A stretch of DNA of 64,000 nucleotides from Streptomyces himalayensis subsp. himalayensis (GCF_013778455.1 NZ_JACEHE010000005.1:1-64000), one strand, 5' to 3'. Counted from the stretch's first letter, positions 1 through 9,081 are shown. Numbers and translations: made by a program. The notes: a model not told the origin generated them from the sequence alone.

Positions 1-374
1 GTCCGATTTCCTCGGCGCTTTCCAGGTTCTCGCTTTCGCGTTTCCCTTTCGGCCTTTTGACTCTATCAGGCCTTTTTCGACTCGCTGACCACTGTCACTC
101 GTGGACATGCAGAACCGGATCCAATTAACTGGATCTGACGCTGTAGAGGTTGCCGGGCCCCGGACGTTCGCCACGTCCTCTCGCCCCGGCGGTCTACGAC
201 TGTACCTCCGTGTGCGGAGCACATGCAAACCGATTGGGGGCCTTGCCCAGGCCCGGCAACCAAGGCCTCTCGTGCGGAACCGGCACTTCTTATGACCTAC
301 CCTGCTGAACAGTGTGCCGCCCGGGACAGACCGGTGGCGGCGCGGTTGACTCTCCACCCCTGGGAGGCTTGCCC
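1..374. other. Non-coding leader region upstream of crr
   Basis: No convincing gene is seen here. The stretch is less GC-rich than its surroundings and should carry the crr-ptsI promoter. It holds a dyad at 118-135 (separate entry) and an actinobacterial-type -10 candidate, TACCCT, near 297-302. The short open frames across it have no ribosome binding site and no recognisable product. Confidence 0.6.
118..135. promoter_or_regulatory. Inverted repeat, possible operator upstream of crr-ptsI
   Basis: Perfect 6-bp arms GATCCA and TGGATC flank the AT-rich spacer ATTAAC. It lies about 240 bp upstream of the crr start. The sequence does not match the DasR (dre) consensus, so the protein that might bind it is unknown. 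Visible dyad, inferred function. Confidence 0.35.
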
Positions 375-824
375 ATGACCAGCGTGACGTCCCCTCTTGC
401 CGGACGCGTCATAGGACTCTCCGCTGTGCCGGATCCTGTGTTCTCAGGCGCGATGGTGGGCCCGGGTACCGCCATCGATCCCGTACGTGAGCCCTCCGAG
501 GCTGTGGCGCCTGTCGACGGCATCGTCGTCTCGCTGCACCCGCATGCCTTCGTCGTTGTCGACGACCAGGGCCATGGTGTGCTGACCCACCTCGGTATCG
601 ACACCGTTCAGCTCAATGGCGAGGGCTTCGAGCTCCTCGTCAGCAAAGGTGACACTGTGCAGCGCGGTCAGGCCGTGGTGCGATGGGATCCGGCCGCCGT
701 CGAGGCCGCCGGCAAGTCCCCGGTGTCCCCGGTCGTGGCGCTCGAGGCCACGGCAGAGTCTCTCTCCGACGTAGTAGAGGACGGCGACGTAAAGGCCGGC
801 CAGCCCCTCTTCAGCTGGAAGTGA
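375..824 (+). CDS. crr: PTS glucose-type EIIA component (Crr)
   Basis: The 149-residue product is a soluble IIA(Glc)-type phosphocarrier. It would accept phosphate from HPr and pass it to an EIIB domain during sugar uptake through the phosphotransferase system, in the cytoplasm. The active-site context THLGID is present with the phosphorylated His near residue 72, and the second conserved His lies in the HPHAF segment (about residue 57). The length matches the family. The ATG is chosen because GGGAGG precedes it at a normal distance; the open frame extends further upstream without another good start. ptsI follows after about 100 bp, a common streptomycete pairing, while no HPr gene is in the window. 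The call is secure. Confidence 0.95.
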   Translation: MTSVTSPLAGRVIGLSAVPDPVFSGAMVGPGTAIDPVREPSEAVAPVDGIVVSLHPHAFVVVDDQGHGVLTHLGIDTVQLNGEGFELLVSKGDTVQRGQAVVRWDPAAVEAAGKSPVSPVVALEATAESLSDVVEDGDVKAGQPLFSWK

Positions 825-925
825 CGTCTGCTCCGGCTGGGAGCGGCGTCTGCGCCCTCGTAGGCGCCAGACAGAACAACCACCGCGGCGGGGCAGAGCA
901 CCGCCGCTCTATCGGAGACGGTGAC

Positions 926-2596
926 ATGGAGACAACGCTGCGAGGCGTCGGCGTCAGCCACGGTGTAGCTGTCGGCGAAGTTCGACACATGGGGACGGCG
1001 GTGCTGGAACCGCCCGCCAAGCAGATTCCCGCGGAGGAGGCGGCGCGCGAGCAGGGGCGCGCCCGTCAGGCCGTGGACGCTGTGGCAGCCGACCTCATCG
1101 CTCGCGGCAATCTGGCCGGCGGCGAGGCGCAGGCCGTACTCGAGGCGCAGGCCATGATGGCCCAGGACCCGGAGCTCATGGCCGACGTGGAGCGGCGCAT
1201 CGCGGTCGGCAGTACGGCCGAGCGCGCGGTGTACGACGCGTTCGCCGCTTATCGGGCGTTGCTGGCCGGGGCCGGCGAGTACCTCGCCGGGCGTGTGGCG
1301 GACCTGGACGATGTGCGGAACCGTATCGTCGCGCGGCTCCTCGGTGTTCCGATGCCGGGTGTGCCGGACAGCGACGAGCCGTATGTGCTGATAGCGCGGG
1401 ACCTCGCCCCGGCTGACACGGCGCTGCTCGACCCGACGCTGGTGCTCGGTTTTGTGACCGAGGAGGGCGGGCCGACCAGCCACAGTGCGATTCTTGCGCG
1501 GGCGCTCGGCGTTCCGGCTGTCGTTGCTCTTCCGGGGGCCGGTGAGCTGGCTGAGGGCACTCTGATCGCCGTGGATGGCAGCACCGGAGAGATATTCGTC
1601 GAGCCGAGCGCGGAGAAGCGGGCGGCGCTGGAGGCAGCGGCCGCCGAGCGGAAGGCGGCGCTCGCCGCGTCGAGCGGCCCGGGTGCGACCTCCGACGGAC
1701 ACAAGGTGCCGCTGCTGGCCAACGTGGGCGGCCCGGCGGATGTACCGGCTGCCGTAGAGGCCGGTGCGGAGGGTGTCGGTCTTTTCCGTACCGAGTTCCT
1801 CTTCCTCGACGACAGCAAGAATGCGCCGTCAGAGCAGAAGCAGATCGAGGCATACCGCCAGGTGCTCGAGGCGTTTCCCGAGGGCCGTGTCGTGGTACGC
1901 GTGCTGGATGCCGGCGCCGACAAGCCGCTGGACTTCCTCACTCCGGCCGACGAGCCGAACCCGGCGCTGGGCGTGCGCGGTCTGCGCACGCTGCTCGACC
2001 ACCCCGAGGTGCTGCGTACGCAGCTGACCGCGCTGGCCAAGGCCGCGGAGGGCCTGCCGGTGTACCTGGAGGTCATGGCGCCGATGGTCGCGGATCGCAC
2101 CGATGCCAAGGCGTTCGCGGACGCGTGCCGGGAGGCGGGGCTGCAGGCGAAGTTCGGCGCGATGGTGGAGATTCCCTCGGCCGCCCTGCGGGCGCGGTCG
2201 ATTCTCCAGGAGGTGGAGTTCCTGTCGCTGGGCACCAACGACCTCGCGCAGTACACCTTCGCCGCGGACCGTCAGGTGGGTGCGGTGTCGCGTCTGCAGG
2301 ACCCGTGGCAGCCCGCGCTGCTCGACCTGGTGGCGCTGGCGGCCGAGGCGGCGAAGGCCGAGGGCAAGAGCTGTGGTGTCTGCGGTGAGGCGGCGTCGGA
2401 CCCGTTGCTCGCTTGTGTGCTGACCGGTCTGGGGGTCACCTCGCTCTCGATGGGTGCGGCGTCCATTCCCTATGTGCGCGCGACGCTGGCCAAGTACACG
2501 CTGGCGCAGTGCGAGCGGGCCGCGGCGGCCGCGCGTGCTGCGGAAAGCGCGGACGAGGCCCGGAATGCGGCTCAGGCGGTGCTGTCCGGCGAGTAG
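926..2596 (+). CDS. ptsI: PTS enzyme I, phosphoenolpyruvate-protein phosphotransferase
   Basis: Enzyme I takes phosphate from phosphoenolpyruvate and transfers it to HPr, starting the PTS cascade. The 556-residue protein has the N-terminal HPr-binding and phosphohistidine domains, with the active His in GGPTSHSAIL at about residue 186, followed by the PEP-binding TIM barrel (VGLFRTEFLF, GTNDLAQYTFAADR, CGVCGEAASDP). The start is the ATG at 926, giving METTLRGVGV, which fits the family length; a GTG 81 codons upstream would add an unsupported extension. It probably shares a transcript with crr. A strong hairpin follows the stop codon. Confidence 0.95.
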   Translation: METTLRGVGVSHGVAVGEVRHMGTAVLEPPAKQIPAEEAAREQGRARQAVDAVAADLIARGNLAGGEAQAVLEAQAMMAQDPELMADVERRIAVGSTAERAVYDAFAAYRALLAGAGEYLAGRVADLDDVRNRIVARLLGVPMPGVPDSDEPYVLIARDLAPADTALLDPTLVLGFVTEEGGPTSHSAILARALGVPAVVALPGAGELAEGTLIAVDGSTGEIFVEPSAEKRAALEAAAAERKAALAASSGPGATSDGHKVPLLANVGGPADVPAAVEAGAEGVGLFRTEFLFLDDSKNAPSEQKQIEAYRQVLEAFPEGRVVVRVLDAGADKPLDFLTPADEPNPALGVRGLRTLLDHPEVLRTQLTALAKAAEGLPVYLEVMAPMVADRTDAKAFADACREAGLQAKFGAMVEIPSAALRARSILQEVEFLSLGTNDLAQYTFAADRQVGAVSRLQDPWQPALLDLVALAAEAAKAEGKSCGVCGEAASDPLLACVLTGLGVTSLSMGAASIPYVRATLAKYTLAQCERAAAAARAAESADEARNAAQAVLSGE

Positions 2597-2627
2597 TCGA
2601 ATCAGAGCCGCCGGACGGCCGTTGTGA

Positions 2628-2663
2628 GGGGCGCTCCACCTGCTGGCCCGGGTGGGGCGCCCC
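2628..2663. terminator. Terminator hairpin between ptsI and the convergent gene
   Basis: Thirteen-base arms at 2628-2640 and 2651-2663 pair with one mismatch around a 10-base loop. The hairpin lies between the ptsI stop (2596) and the stop of the convergent gene at 2670, so it can serve both strands. There is no long T-run, as is usual for Streptomyces. Confidence 0.75.
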
Positions 2664-2669
2664 AGTCGT

Positions 2670-3563
2670 TCAGTGCCGGTGGACGGTTCCGGGGTCCTGC
2701 TCTCCGAGATCCGGAGGTGCGCAGTAGTCGACGCCCGATTCAGGGCCGATCAGCCCTCCGGATTCGATGTCGGTGCAGTAGGCGTCGAAGACCTCGGCCT
2801 CTGTGAGCGGCTGCAGGCCGCCTCCTTGCAGGCGCCAGCCGTAGACCTTGTCGGTGGTGCCGTTTCCACTGGTGCGCATCACCAGTCCCCCGGGGTTGTC
2901 CGTGGCGATGCCGGCCGCGAGGACCGTGGTGAACTCCAGGGCTTCGGTCTCGTCCAGCCGTGTGGTGCCGTCGGTGTCTCCTTCCGTGCTCAGTACGGCG
3001 AGGAGGGGTTCCGTGTCGGTGGCGACGCTGCATACGAGGTGCCGGTCGCCGGGCGCCGCTGTGTCGAGCACCCGAACGAGCAGCTCAGAGGCGCGTACGA
3101 AAGCCGCCCGCCCGATGTCCTCTCCGCAGGAGGCACAGGCGCCGATCCCGGCGAGCAGCGTCGTCGCGTACTCCCATGTGGTCTGTCGCACGGCCTCGTC
3201 GACGAGGTCCGGAACCAGGTCGGCGAGGGGCTGACCGTCGTACGGGACGGTCGCGCCGGTGGACGCGAGTTCTGCGGTGAAGCGGGAGCGGCTTGCGGGT
3301 GTGTCGGGTTCCAGGCCGGTCTCGGCGCAGAAGCTCGCGTACTCCTCGGGATCGAAGAGGGCGACGGTGGTGTGCCGGCCCTCGTCTGCGAGTGTTCTGA
3401 GGAGGGCCTCGACCTGCTGGAGGTAGGTCTCATGGTCGTCGAAGGTGAAGGTGCGATAGCGCCGCATCACGGTGAAGTCGTGCTCATCGGTCAACAGGCC
3501 GATGGTGCCGGCGATTTCGCGGTGCAGACCATGCCGCTTGCCGGTGTGCTGGGTGCGCCCCAT
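2670..3563 (-). CDS. Conserved hypothetical protein
   Basis: A 297-residue soluble protein that I do not recognise by function. It has no signal peptide or membrane segment. Acidic stretches alternate with hydrophobic helices, and a CASCGED motif sits in the middle (about residue 150), but the other cysteines are too scattered for a clear zinc site. The ATG at 3563 is chosen because GGGGAA precedes it at about 3 to 8 bases; a GTG 33 bases upstream has no such signal. It is convergent with ptsI and appears to be a single-gene unit. Codon use is typical of the neighbourhood, so it is probably a real streptomycete core or near-core gene. Confidence 0.8.
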   Translation of the reverse strand: MGRTQHTGKRHGLHREIAGTIGLLTDEHDFTVMRRYRTFTFDDHETYLQQVEALLRTLADEGRHTTVALFDPEEYASFCAETGLEPDTPASRSRFTAELASTGATVPYDGQPLADLVPDLVDEAVRQTTWEYATTLLAGIGACASCGEDIGRAAFVRASELLVRVLDTAAPGDRHLVCSVATDTEPLLAVLSTEGDTDGTTRLDETEALEFTTVLAAGIATDNPGGLVMRTSGNGTTDKVYGWRLQGGGLQPLTEAEVFDAYCTDIESGGLIGPESGVDYCAPPDLGEQDPGTVHRH

Positions 3564-3646
3564 GGTTCCCCCTGTGTGCGGTGAATCAATGCTCACTCAA
3601 CGTAACCGGCGGCACTGACAATGCCGGTCGGGGATACCGGTCGCCC

Positions 3647-3673
3647 GGGCGGTAAGGGCGGTAAGGGCGGTAA
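3647..3673. repeat. 9-bp tandem repeat, three copies
   Basis: GGGCGGTAA is repeated three times without error in the gap between the hypothetical gene and the acetoacetyl-CoA synthetase gene. Confidence 0.9.
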
Positions 3674-3680
3674 GGAGGGT

Positions 3681-3723
3681 CGGCCTCCGGCTCGCGGCTC
3701 CGCGCCGGGTGAGTCGGAGGCCG
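3681..3723. terminator. Hairpin downstream of acetoacetyl-CoA synthetase
   Basis: Arms CGGCCTCCG (3681-3689) and CGGAGGCCG (3715-3723) pair perfectly. The hairpin lies 15 bp past the stop of the minus-strand synthetase gene and is a likely terminator for it. Confidence 0.6.
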
Positions 3724-3738
3724 GCCTCGTGCCGGTGA

Positions 3739-5706
3739 TCAGCCGCGCCTGCGGGCCAGGTCCTCGTAGAAGCGGAGCAGGTCGAGGCTGTCCACGGAGC
3801 CGGGGTTGACGGCCTTCTCCAGGGGCGTGCCCTGGAGAAGGCGCTTGACGGGGACCTCGATGCGCTTGCCGGTGAGGGTGTGCGGGACGCCGGGGACCTC
3901 CATGATCTCGTCGGGGACGTGGCGCGGGGAGAGCTGCTCGCGGATGGTCTGCTTGATGCGCGTCCGCAGGTCGTCGTCGAGGGTGGCGCCGGGCGCCAGG
4001 TGTACGAAGAGGGGCATCCAGTAGCCCCCGTCGGGCTGTTCGATTCCGATGACCAGGGACTCGCGGATCTCCGGGAGACGTTCGACGGCTTCGTAGATGT
4101 CGGCCGACCCCATGCGTACCCCCTGGCGGTTGAGGGTGGAGTCGGACCGTCCGTGGATGATCACCGAGCCTCGGGAGGTGACGGTGGTCCAGTCGCCGTG
4201 GCGCCAGACGCCTGGGTAGGTGTCGAAGTAACTGTCGTGGTAGCGGCTGCCGTCGGGGTCGTTCCAGAAGTGGATCGGCATGGACGGCATGGGGTTGGTG
4301 ACCACGAGCTCACCGACTTCGTCGGTGAGCGGTTTGCCGTCCGGGTCCCAGGCCTGCAGATCGGTGCCGAGGCAGGGTGCCTGGAGTTCGCCGATGTAGA
4401 CAGGCAGCGTGGGGACTGCTCCGGCGAAGCAGGAGCAGACGTCCGTGCCGCCGCTGACGGAGGCGATCCACAGGTCGTCGCGCACCTCGTCGTGCAGCCA
4501 CCGGAAGCCGTCGGGCGGCAGCGGGGAGCCGGTGGTGGCGACGCAGGTGATGCCGGAGAGGTCGAAGTCGCGGGATGGGTGGACCCCGGCCTTGCGGCAG
4601 GCCATGACGTACGCGGCGGAGGTGCCGAAGAGCGTGGCTCCGGTGCGTTCGGCGACGCGCCACTGGGCGGCGGTGTCGGGATGGCCGGGGCTGCCGTCGT
4701 ACAGGACGATCGTGGTGCCCGTGAGCAGGCCGGAGACGAGGAAGTTCCACATCATCCAGCCGGTGGACGTGTACCAGAAGAACCGGTCGCCGGGGCCCAG
4801 GTCGCAGTGCAGGCCGAGCTGCTTGTAGTGCTCAAGGAGGATGCCGCCCTGGGACTGGACGATGGCCTTGGGAAGCCCCGTGGTGCCGGACGAGTAGAGC
4901 ACCCACAGGGGGTGGTCGAAGGGGACCTGCTCATACTCGGGTGCCGTGTCGGCGCTGGTGAGCGCCGACCATTCGAGGGCGCCCTCGGGGGCCTCGGTGC
5001 CCAGCAGCGGGATGTGGACGACGGCGCGCAGGGTGGGCAGCTCGCGTCGCAGCTCGGCGACCGTGTCGCGGCGGTCGTGCTCCTTGCCCCCGTAGCGGTA
5101 GCCGTCGACCGTGAAGAGGACGACGGGCTCGACCTGCTGGAAGCGGTCGAGGACGCTGCGGGCGCCGAAGTCGGGGGCGCAGGAGGTCCAGACGGCGCCG
5201 ACGGCCGCGGTGGCGAGCAGGGCGACGGCGGCCTGCGGAATGTTGGGCAGGTAGCCGCTGACGCGGTCGCCCGGGCGTACGCCCAGATCGCGGAGTTCGG
5301 CGGCCAGCGAACCGACCTGGCGGCGCAGCTCTGCCCAGCTGACCGGACGCGCATCGTGGGTCTCGTCCACGGCGAGGATGGCCGGCTCGTCCGGGCGCGT
5401 GTCGGCGGCCCGGAGGGCGTGCTCGGCGTAGTTGAGGGTGGCTTCGGGGAACCATTGGGCTCCGGGCATGGAGCGGTCGCTCAGCACGCGCGCGTAGGGG
5501 GTCGAGAAGCGGATGTCGAACCACTCGGCGACGGCCTTCCAGAATGTCTCCAGGTCGTCGACGGACCAGCGGTGCAGCGCGGCGTAGCCGCCCTCGGCGG
5601 GTGCTCCGTGGTGCTCGGCCGCCCAGGCCTGGAACCGGGTGATCTGCGCCGAGGCGATGAACTCCTGGTCGGGCTGCCAGAGTGGTGTGGGGTTCGCTGA
5701 GGACAT
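3739..5706 (-). CDS. Acetoacetyl-CoA synthetase
   Basis: An ATP-dependent, AMP-forming acyl-CoA ligase of 655 residues that activates acetoacetate to acetoacetyl-CoA, feeding ketone bodies or polyhydroxybutyrate breakdown products into central metabolism. The AMP-binding signature YSSGTTGLPKAIVQS is clear, as are FFWYTSTGWMMWNFLVSG and a C-terminal PHTLTGKRIEVPVK segment carrying the catalytic lysine. The N-terminal segment and total length fit the acetoacetyl-CoA rather than the shorter acetyl-CoA enzymes. The ATG at 5706 (MSSANPTPLW) follows GGGAG; the open frame runs 75 codons further upstream, but through a duplicated intergenic segment with no family resemblance. It is a monocistronic, cytoplasmic enzyme. 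Confidence 0.93.
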   Translation of the reverse strand: MSSANPTPLWQPDQEFIASAQITRFQAWAAEHHGAPAEGGYAALHRWSVDDLETFWKAVAEWFDIRFSTPYARVLSDRSMPGAQWFPEATLNYAEHALRAADTRPDEPAILAVDETHDARPVSWAELRRQVGSLAAELRDLGVRPGDRVSGYLPNIPQAAVALLATAAVGAVWTSCAPDFGARSVLDRFQQVEPVVLFTVDGYRYGGKEHDRRDTVAELRRELPTLRAVVHIPLLGTEAPEGALEWSALTSADTAPEYEQVPFDHPLWVLYSSGTTGLPKAIVQSQGGILLEHYKQLGLHCDLGPGDRFFWYTSTGWMMWNFLVSGLLTGTTIVLYDGSPGHPDTAAQWRVAERTGATLFGTSAAYVMACRKAGVHPSRDFDLSGITCVATTGSPLPPDGFRWLHDEVRDDLWIASVSGGTDVCSCFAGAVPTLPVYIGELQAPCLGTDLQAWDPDGKPLTDEVGELVVTNPMPSMPIHFWNDPDGSRYHDSYFDTYPGVWRHGDWTTVTSRGSVIIHGRSDSTLNRQGVRMGSADIYEAVERLPEIRESLVIGIEQPDGGYWMPLFVHLAPGATLDDDLRTRIKQTIREQLSPRHVPDEIMEVPGVPHTLTGKRIEVPVKRLLQGTPLEKAVNPGSVDSLDLLRFYEDLARRRG

Positions 5707-5802
5707 GGGGCGGCTCCCAAGCTGTGCGCGTCGTGTGCGTCTGTCGCGCACGGGCGGTGTGTGCGCGTCACGCGGCTGATACGGACGATGCCATGTGATC
5801 GA

Positions 5803-5945
5803 CTTCCGCACCAGGGCTCGTCCCACATAGTCGTGATGGTGAAGATGTGCTGTCACCACGGGTGAACGGGAGTCCTTCCGCACCAGGGCTCGTCCCGCTT
5901 GGTCCTGATCGTGAAGAAGTGCTGTCACCACGGGTGAACGGGAGT
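5803..5945. repeat. Tandem duplication, 72-bp period, with an internal dyad in each copy
   Basis: Two copies (5803-5873 and 5875-5945) are about 65/71 identical. Each contains a 22-bp dyad: TGGTGA-N10-TCACCA at 5837-5858, and the same with one mismatch at 5909-5930. The array lies between the divergent acetoacetyl-CoA synthetase and alpha-glucosidase genes, where an operator could act on either promoter. The rest of the 5707-5990 gap shows nothing else. Confidence 0.85.
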
Positions 5946-5954
5946 TGAACGCCT

Positions 5955-5966
5955 CACGCGCGCGTG
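5955..5966. repeat. Over-represented palindrome CACGCGCGCGTG (first of 12 exact copies)
   Basis: The exact 12-mer begins at 5955, 7788, 13575, 21192, 27269, 33485, 35641, 36184, 37606, 38063, 48151 and 48282. One-mismatch versions begin at 5485, 36299, 48514 and 53664. Copies fall in both coding and non-coding DNA. About 0.04 copies are expected from base composition alone. Confidence 0.85.
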
Positions 5967-5990
5967 CGCCGCGGTGGCAGGGTGATCACC

Positions 5991-8357
5991 ATGGACGGTC
6001 GTGGCCTCGTGCGTTCGGTGAAGGCGGTCGGTGTGGTGGGGGCGGCGCAGGGGGTGCGCGCGGTGCGGGCGGCGTGGCGAAGGCGGCGTACCGACGCGGC
6101 AGGCCTGCCGGCACGCGGGGCCGAGCGGGCGCGTGTTCCCGGGCCTGTGACGGGTGCAGATCCGGGGCCGGGCGGAGGGGTGATCCACTTCGAGCGCTCC
6201 GAGCTGCAGGTGATGGTCACAGCGGCCGGTGCGGTGTTCTGGGGCTGGGACGGGGCAGGTCCCGAGCCGTCGTACGCGCTGGCGGGCCGCTGTCCGGAGC
6301 CGGACGCACGGGCCGTCCTGGAGCCGGACAAGGACGGCGGCTGGCGGGTGGTCGCGGAGCGTGTCACGGTGGCCGTCTCGCGGCACGGTGCCGTCGAGGT
6401 GCGCACCCCCGGCGGCGTGGTGCTGCGCCGGGACCTGCCGCCCCGCTGGTGGGCCCCCCTCGAGGGAGGCGGCGCACGCTGGGTGCAGCGGTCCGAAGTG
6501 GCGGCTGACGCGAGGTTCTTCGGGCTCGGCGGGCGCGCTTCGGGGCCGCGGCTGCGGGACGGGACGTACCGGCTGTGGAACACCGATCCCGGCCAGGCGT
6601 TCGGGCCTGCTGAGGACCCGCTGTACATCACCATGCCGGTGCAGATGGTGGTGGCAGACGCCGGCACGCACCTGGCCTTCCACGACTCCACGTGGGACGG
6701 AACCGTGGTGCTGCACGAAGGCGAGGACGGTGCGGGGTCCGGGCACGACCGGGCCGGTTCGTGTGAGCTGCGGATGGCCGGTGGTCCGCTGCGGTGCTGG
6801 GTTGTCGTGGGCTCTCCCGCGCGCGTACTGCACGTCTGGACGCTGCTCACGGGTGCGCCCTCGGTGCCGCCCGCGTGGGCACTCGGGCACCACCATGCGC
6901 GCTGGGGCTTCGGAAGCGAGCAGGAGGTGCGGCGGATCGTCGCCGGATACAAGGAGCGAGGGCTTCCGCTTGACGCCGTCCATCTGGACATCGACCACTA
7001 CGACGGCCACCAGGTGTTCACCGTCGACCAGGAGCGGTTCCCGACGCTTCCGGCGCTCGCCGAGGAGTTGCGCAGGGACGGCATCCGGCTCGTGTCCATC
7101 GTCGACCCGGCGGTAAAGGCCGAGCCCGGCAACGCCCTGTACGACGCCGGGACGGATGCGGACGCGTTCGTGCGGGACGCCTCGGAGCGGCCCGTGCTGG
7201 GCGTCGTATGGCCCGGCGATGCGGTGTATCCGGACTTCACGGATCCGCGGGTGCGCGAGTGGTGGGGCGGGCTGTACGAGGAGCGGCTGCGACTGGGGTT
7301 CGCCGGCTTCTGGCACGACATGAACGAACCGGTGTCGTTCGCCGCCTTCGGGGAGGCGACTCTGCCGCGCTCGGCACGGCATGCGCTGGACGGCCGCGGC
7401 GGGGACCATCGCGAGGCGCACAACGTGTACGGCCTGTGCATGGCCCGCGCGGGATACGAGGGGCTGCGCGCGCTGCGGCCCCAGGAGCGGCCGTTCCTCT
7501 TCTCGCGCTCGGGGTGGGCGGGGATGCAGCGCTATGGAGGCACCTGGTCGGGGGACGTGGCCACGGGCTGGCCGGGGCTGCGGGCCTCGCTGTCGCTCGT
7601 GCTGGGGCTCGGGCTGTGCGGGTTGCCGTATTCGGGGCCCGACGTGGGCGGGTTCGACGGCAGCCCCTCACCCGAGCTGTATCTGCGGTGGTTCCAGCTG
7701 GCCGCATATCTGCCGCTGTTCCGTACGCATGCGGCTCTGCGGGCCGGGCGCAGGGAACCCTGGGAGTTCGGTGCCGAGGTGCTGGAGCACGCGCGCGTGG
7801 CGCTCGCGGAGCGCCGGCGGCTGCTGCCGTACTTCGTGACGCTGGCGCATCTGGCGCGGCGCACCGGTGCGCCCTATGTGCGGCCCCTGTGGTGGGGTGC
7901 GCCCGAGGACAGGGCGCTGCGCAACTGCGAGGACGCGTTCCTGCTCGGCGACTGTCTTCTGGTGGCGCCGGTGCTGGAGCGGGGTGTGGAGCAGGTGGCG
8001 GTGCGGCTGCCGCACGGCCGGTGGTACGACACGGTCACCGAGGAGGCGTACGAGGGTCCCGGGCAGGTCCTGCTCGAAGCTCCGTTGTCGCGTATTCCGG
8101 TGCTGGCGCGGGCGGGTGCGGTGCTGCCGGTCCGCGGTGACGACGGCGGGCAGGAACTGGAGGTCTGGGCCCCGGCCCCGGGCCGTAAGGGACGCGGTCT
8201 CGTGGTGGCCGATGCGGGTGACGGCTGGGAGGAGCCGGAGTCCGAGCGGTACACGGCTCGCTGGAAGCGCGGCCGTGTCGTGGTCGAGCGTGAGGGGGAC
8301 GTCGGCAGGAGTGAGCCCTCGTGCCCGGTGCGAGTACGAGGGCTAGGACCGGCCTGA
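5991..8357 (+). CDS. Glycoside hydrolase family 31 (alpha-glucosidase type)
   Basis: A 788-residue retaining glycosidase that would release glucose (or xylose) from the non-reducing ends of alpha-linked oligosaccharides. The order is an N-terminal beta-sandwich, the (beta/alpha)8 barrel with LDIDHYDGHQVFT (substrate site) and the nucleophile motif FWHDMNEPVSF (Asp at about residue 443), RSGWAGMQRYGGTWSGD carrying the acid/base Asp, and a C-terminal beta domain. There is no signal peptide, so it acts inside the cell. ATG at 5991 follows AGGG by 8 bases; GTG at 5982 or 5964 is possible. It is divergent from acetoacetyl-CoA synthetase. Exact substrate is not readable from sequence. Confidence 0.9.
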   Translation: MDGRGLVRSVKAVGVVGAAQGVRAVRAAWRRRRTDAAGLPARGAERARVPGPVTGADPGPGGGVIHFERSELQVMVTAAGAVFWGWDGAGPEPSYALAGRCPEPDARAVLEPDKDGGWRVVAERVTVAVSRHGAVEVRTPGGVVLRRDLPPRWWAPLEGGGARWVQRSEVAADARFFGLGGRASGPRLRDGTYRLWNTDPGQAFGPAEDPLYITMPVQMVVADAGTHLAFHDSTWDGTVVLHEGEDGAGSGHDRAGSCELRMAGGPLRCWVVVGSPARVLHVWTLLTGAPSVPPAWALGHHHARWGFGSEQEVRRIVAGYKERGLPLDAVHLDIDHYDGHQVFTVDQERFPTLPALAEELRRDGIRLVSIVDPAVKAEPGNALYDAGTDADAFVRDASERPVLGVVWPGDAVYPDFTDPRVREWWGGLYEERLRLGFAGFWHDMNEPVSFAAFGEATLPRSARHALDGRGGDHREAHNVYGLCMARAGYEGLRALRPQERPFLFSRSGWAGMQRYGGTWSGDVATGWPGLRASLSLVLGLGLCGLPYSGPDVGGFDGSPSPELYLRWFQLAAYLPLFRTHAALRAGRREPWEFGAEVLEHARVALAERRRLLPYFVTLAHLARRTGAPYVRPLWWGAPEDRALRNCEDAFLLGDCLLVAPVLERGVEQVAVRLPHGRWYDTVTEEAYEGPGQVLLEAPLSRIPVLARAGAVLPVRGDDGGQELEVWAPAPGRKGRGLVVADAGDGWEEPESERYTARWKRGRVVVEREGDVGRSEPSCPVRVRGLGPA

Positions 8358-8377
8358 GTCGTGGGACCGGCGGTTCG

Positions 8378-8914
8378 TCAGACGTAGCGTCCCTCGAACC
8401 ATGCCCGGACGGCCAGGGTGTGCAGAGGGAAAGCGAGTTCGACAGGCCTGCGCAGCAGGTGCCAGCCCTCCGTTTCGGCCGTCGGAGCGGACGGGGGCAG
8501 CTCCTGGGCCGGGCGCTCGGGCAGCAGACCGAACAGCAGCAGGTGTCCGTCGGGTGAGCTCATCGCGTCGGCCAGACGCACGTCGCGGCTCGCCGCGTCG
8601 ATGCCCGTCTCCTCCTTGAGCTCGCGGACGACGGCATGCCGCCAGTCCTCCCGGTGGTCGAGGAAACCGCCGGGCAACGCCACGCCCCCGCGCGCGGGGG
8701 CGATGGTGCGCGTGATGACGACCAGGCCGGTGCCGGACGCGTCGTACGCGGGCTGAAGAGCGACGGCCACCGGCAGCGGGCTGCGGTAGGCAACGGCACC
8801 GCATCCAGGACAGGCGCGAGGCCAGCCCGACACGGCCTCCCCGTACGGAGTGCCGCAGCTTGAACAGTGCGAGTCCGGCGTGGTGTTGGAGGAAGAGTGC
8901 TGGGATTCGGACAC
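8378..8914 (-). CDS. Nudix hydrolase with N-terminal zinc ribbon
   Basis: A 178-residue pyrophosphohydrolase. A zinc-ribbon-like N-terminus (CSSCGTPYGEA then CPGCGAVAYRS) precedes a Nudix fold with the box GGFLDHREDWRHAVVRELKE running into EETG, which binds divalent metal and cleaves nucleoside-diphosphate-linked compounds. This layout recalls NADH pyrophosphatase (NudC) but the protein is shorter and lacks its characteristic C-terminal array, so the substrate is open. The GTG at 8914 is chosen because the conserved region begins just after it; the ribosome binding site is weak. The gene converges on the alpha-glucosidase with a 20-bp gap. Confidence 0.85.
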   Translation of the reverse strand: MSESQHSSSNTTPDSHCSSCGTPYGEAVSGWPRACPGCGAVAYRSPLPVAVALQPAYDASGTGLVVITRTIAPARGGVALPGGFLDHREDWRHAVVRELKEETGIDAASRDVRLADAMSSPDGHLLLFGLLPERPAQELPPSAPTAETEGWHLLRRPVELAFPLHTLAVRAWFEGRYV

Positions 8915-9081
8915 GCCGCGGACTGTATCCGATCGCCTGGCGCAGCATTCTGTCCGGTTCACGTCCCTCACTGCTCGAAGCAGCCGCGCAGCGGGCGGTG
9001 ACTTCGCGGGCCCTGCCGGAATCCCGTCAGGCATGGCAGACTCCTGACGGAGCGTCAGATCTACCGGGCCGAGGAGGCGCC

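Noticed and set aside
201..216. Possible DasR (dre) site upstream of crr
   Set aside because: GGTCTACGAC fits only half of the dre consensus and the other half does not match; the evidence is too weak to list it.
3880..5700. A 606-codon open frame on the plus strand
   Set aside because: It lies antisense to the acetoacetyl-CoA synthetase gene, has no family resemblance or ribosome binding site, and is the usual shadow of a high-GC gene.
5707..5931. 75-codon N-terminal extension of acetoacetyl-CoA synthetase
   Set aside because: It runs through a duplicated intergenic segment; the ATG at 5706 has a good ribosome binding site and the right family length.
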